Shown here: positions 62,241 to 64,000 of the stretch, piece by piece
How the letters are laid out: each line of letters begins with the position of its first letter
Position numbering within the stretch: position 1 is the first letter of the stretch
Assembly (NCBI RefSeq): GCF_046630445.1
Contig: NC_092335.1
Coordinates: forward strand, 627,905,501 to 627,969,500
Origin: Rutidosis leptorrhynchoides
Taxonomy: Eukaryota > Streptophyta > Magnoliopsida > Asterales > Asteraceae
Reading direction: 5' to 3'
Length of the DNA stretch: 64,000 nt
Translations under genes and position numbers: made by a program
The notes under the pieces: model-generated
What the model was told of the DNA's origin: nothing
What the model saw: the letters and a program-made list of their open reading frames with translations, nothing else
The model's database searches: none

Positions 62241-63735
62241 ACTTCAACAAGTAAACGTGTGCAAGAACGAATGCTAGTCTTGACCTAAACAAATAGGTTT
62301 GTATCAATATCGGTAAACACGGTCGGTCAAAGTGTTCAATTAGTCCTATGGCTCGTTACGACTCGATTACATAGCATGTGGATCAAATTGTCAAGTTTTA
62401 TGCAAGATACAAGTATAGAAGCATGTTAGAACGATCGCAAAAACATTTGGTTAAGTTTGACAAAAGTCAAACTTTGGTCAAAGTCAAAGTCAACGGGGTC
62501 GGGTCGGGTCGGGTATCCGACAATTTTTCCATGATGAGAAAGTATATATAAACATGTCGGCCAAGTTTCATGTTAATCGGAGTTACGAGTAAGCGGGGGT
62601 GAAAACGTGAAAATCAAAAGAATTTGGGACAGTCTAGAATGGCGCGTCGCGCGGGGTTTTGGCGCGCCGCTCCATTTCTCGGTTCAGCAAGTCTGGCAGT
62701 TTTCAAATGTTCCAAACGAGCCAAACTTCAAACAAACATAATTTACGAACCGTAAACACTTAAAACGCGTATCTTATATCGTTGAAAAGGTATTTTGACA
62801 AGGAATACAACTAACCACATTTCACCAATCGAAAACATCATTTGTAAATATCAACTTTCCAAATTAAATGATCAAATAAATGCTCATCATTAATGTTCAA
62901 GTTCATCAATGCACATTCTTGATTCGGGCATTTAATGCATATTTATAACACGCCGTTTTGTAGGTAATCAAGCATACAATACAACTAACCACTTACCAAC
63001 AACAATTCATGGCATTCAATACATTAAATGTTCACATTTAAATCTATCAAACCCTAACCAACATCATCAAAACCACTAATTGAGTTTATGAAGTTTTCTA
63101 AAACAACCTACACATCAAATTGAAGGTAGTGATGTTAGGAACACATTTAATACATGCATTTATAACATTTAACAACATTCAAGCAACAAAATCACCAAAT
63201 CAAACACACCAAAGTTCATGTTCATGCTAGTTACTAAAAATAACAAGATCGAACATATAAATCATATATTCATGTTAGACTTGAGCCATAGACACTAATT
63301 AACAACTTTATAAGTTAAAAAACATCAAGAACACAAAATCTAGTGATTTTAGAAAGTTACCCAAATGTAATGAAATCGGTATGGAATCGAAGAGGAAGAT
63401 GAGAGGATTCCGAATATGCAATTTGTTTGGATGGATGCTTGCTCGATTTGATTTGGATGATGAATCTTTGTAATGGAGAATTGAAAGAAAATGTGGAAGT
63501 GTTAAAAGAAAATGGAAATGGAAAATAGAAATGAAAGGATGTGGGTGTTGACTAGTCAAAAGCTAGTCACATCTTTGCTCCCTTGGCGAAACTAGTCCCT
63601 CGAGTTCGGTTGCGGGTGCGTGAATTACCTAAACGAGATATTTTAAATACGCGTATTAACGAAGTATGTTATAATCATATAACGGAGTTTAAATAAATAA
63701 ACGGAAAAGTAAACGGAAAATGGCGGGATGTTACA
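62241..63735 (-). mobile_element. Right part of solo LTR A
   Basis: This is the 5' portion of the LTR in its own sense (minus strand starts TGTAACATCCCGCC at 63735). It contains GTCAA repeats (62463-62493), a G4-like run (62495-62513), and the pair GGCGCGTCGCGC / GGCGCGCCGC (62641-62670). The rest is AT-rich with no coding potential; the 83-codon minus-strand ORF at 63308-63559 has no recognised domain. Confidence 0.7.
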
Positions 63736-63740
63736 CTCTT
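63736..63740. repeat. Right target-site duplication of A (CTCTT)
   Basis: Matches 39350-39354, after which the LINE reading resumes. Confidence 0.85.
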
Positions 63741-64000
63741 AACGAAATTCAAGTCATAACGTTCAAGTGGATATCGCGAAGAGTTAAAAATCTCAACATC
63801 GATTGGAACACTTGGTTAACGAAACCGGATACTTTCTTAGTTTAGGTTTTAGTTTGTGTTGCAATCTCTTCATCATAATTTCATGTATCATTCGCTTTGT
63901 TATTTTTTATTATTTTTTTATAGGTCGCCTTTTGTTTGGCCCTTGTATTCTTATATCTTTTCTCGTGAGTAATTTATATCGTTTGTCTTTAAAAAAATGC
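63741..64000 (+). pseudogene. LINE ORF2 C-terminus and 3' UTR, right part
   Basis: It continues the LINE from 39354: NEIQVITFKWISRRVKNLNI...FLV and a stop at about 63845, matching the ends of the other LINE ORF2s (CEIQLKAFEWIGKR, SEIQTQSFSWISNR). A T-rich 3' UTR follows, and an A-run near 63991 may be the tail. Confidence 0.8.

Larger units (their letters stand above)
39355..63735 (-). mobile_element. Solo LTR 'A', split by element B
   Basis: The ends are TGTAGCGACCC (39355) and ...GATGTTACA (63735), flanked by CTCTT. A's own sequence is 39355-40149 and 62241-63735, about 2.3 kb, with no primer site or coding region, so it is a solo LTR left by LTR-LTR recombination. The orientation is minus, by analogy with D and B. 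The left part has a putative intron (39659-40126). The right part has a W-box cluster, a G4-like motif and a palindrome pair (62641-62670). Confidence 0.75.

Overview
The window is plant nuclear DNA, most likely from the daisy family (Asteraceae). I base this on recognising several LTR and polyprotein families, on degenerate CCCTAAA telomere-type repeats, and on the near absence of host genes. It is almost entirely transposable elements. No complete cellular gene, rRNA or tRNA gene was found.

Left block (1-20384) is a three-layer nest. A Ty3/gypsy-type element 'D' (minus strand, 3.9-kb LTRs, tRNA-iMet primer site, no polymerase) carries in one LTR an Athila-lineage Ty3/gypsy element 'F' (minus strand: 2.07-kb 5' LTR, tRNA-Asp-type primer site, decayed gag-pol). 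F's polymerase is cut by the right end of a plus-strand LTR 'E' that runs off the left edge. The outer halves of D and F are not in the window.

Middle block (20385-39354) holds a 0.7-kb interstitial telomere-like tract, low-copy DNA with weak exon-like ORFs, two related Helitron-like elements, a probable SINE, and several LINEs. One LINE is nearly full length, with an RRM-bearing ORF1 and an endonuclease/RT ORF2. Three long poly-C tracts (G in LINE sense) lie in or beside LINE sequence, and two of them break coding frames.

Right block (38571-64000) is a four-layer nest. A LINE fragment (plus strand) is split by a solo LTR 'A' (target duplication CTCTT). A holds a Tekay-like chromovirus 'B' (TAAGT), and B's left LTR holds a young gag-only element 'C' (CATCG). 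C has 2.97-kb LTRs that look identical. A second B LTR without C gives the empty site. A block of LINE plus A plus B-LTR sequence is present twice, which suggests rearrangement or mis-joined haplotypes.

The most unusual signals concern RNA or DNA structure, not protein. C's LTRs carry an array of hairpins with a constant loop around TAGCCG and arms that change together. C's interior carries seven copies of a hairpin unit, most with a UUCG-type inner loop. B's LTR has a simpler array of the same kind. Five LTR families (A-E) share what looks like an LTR intron, and in C the hairpin array lies inside it. Several elements also carry closely spaced pairs of GC-rich palindromes.
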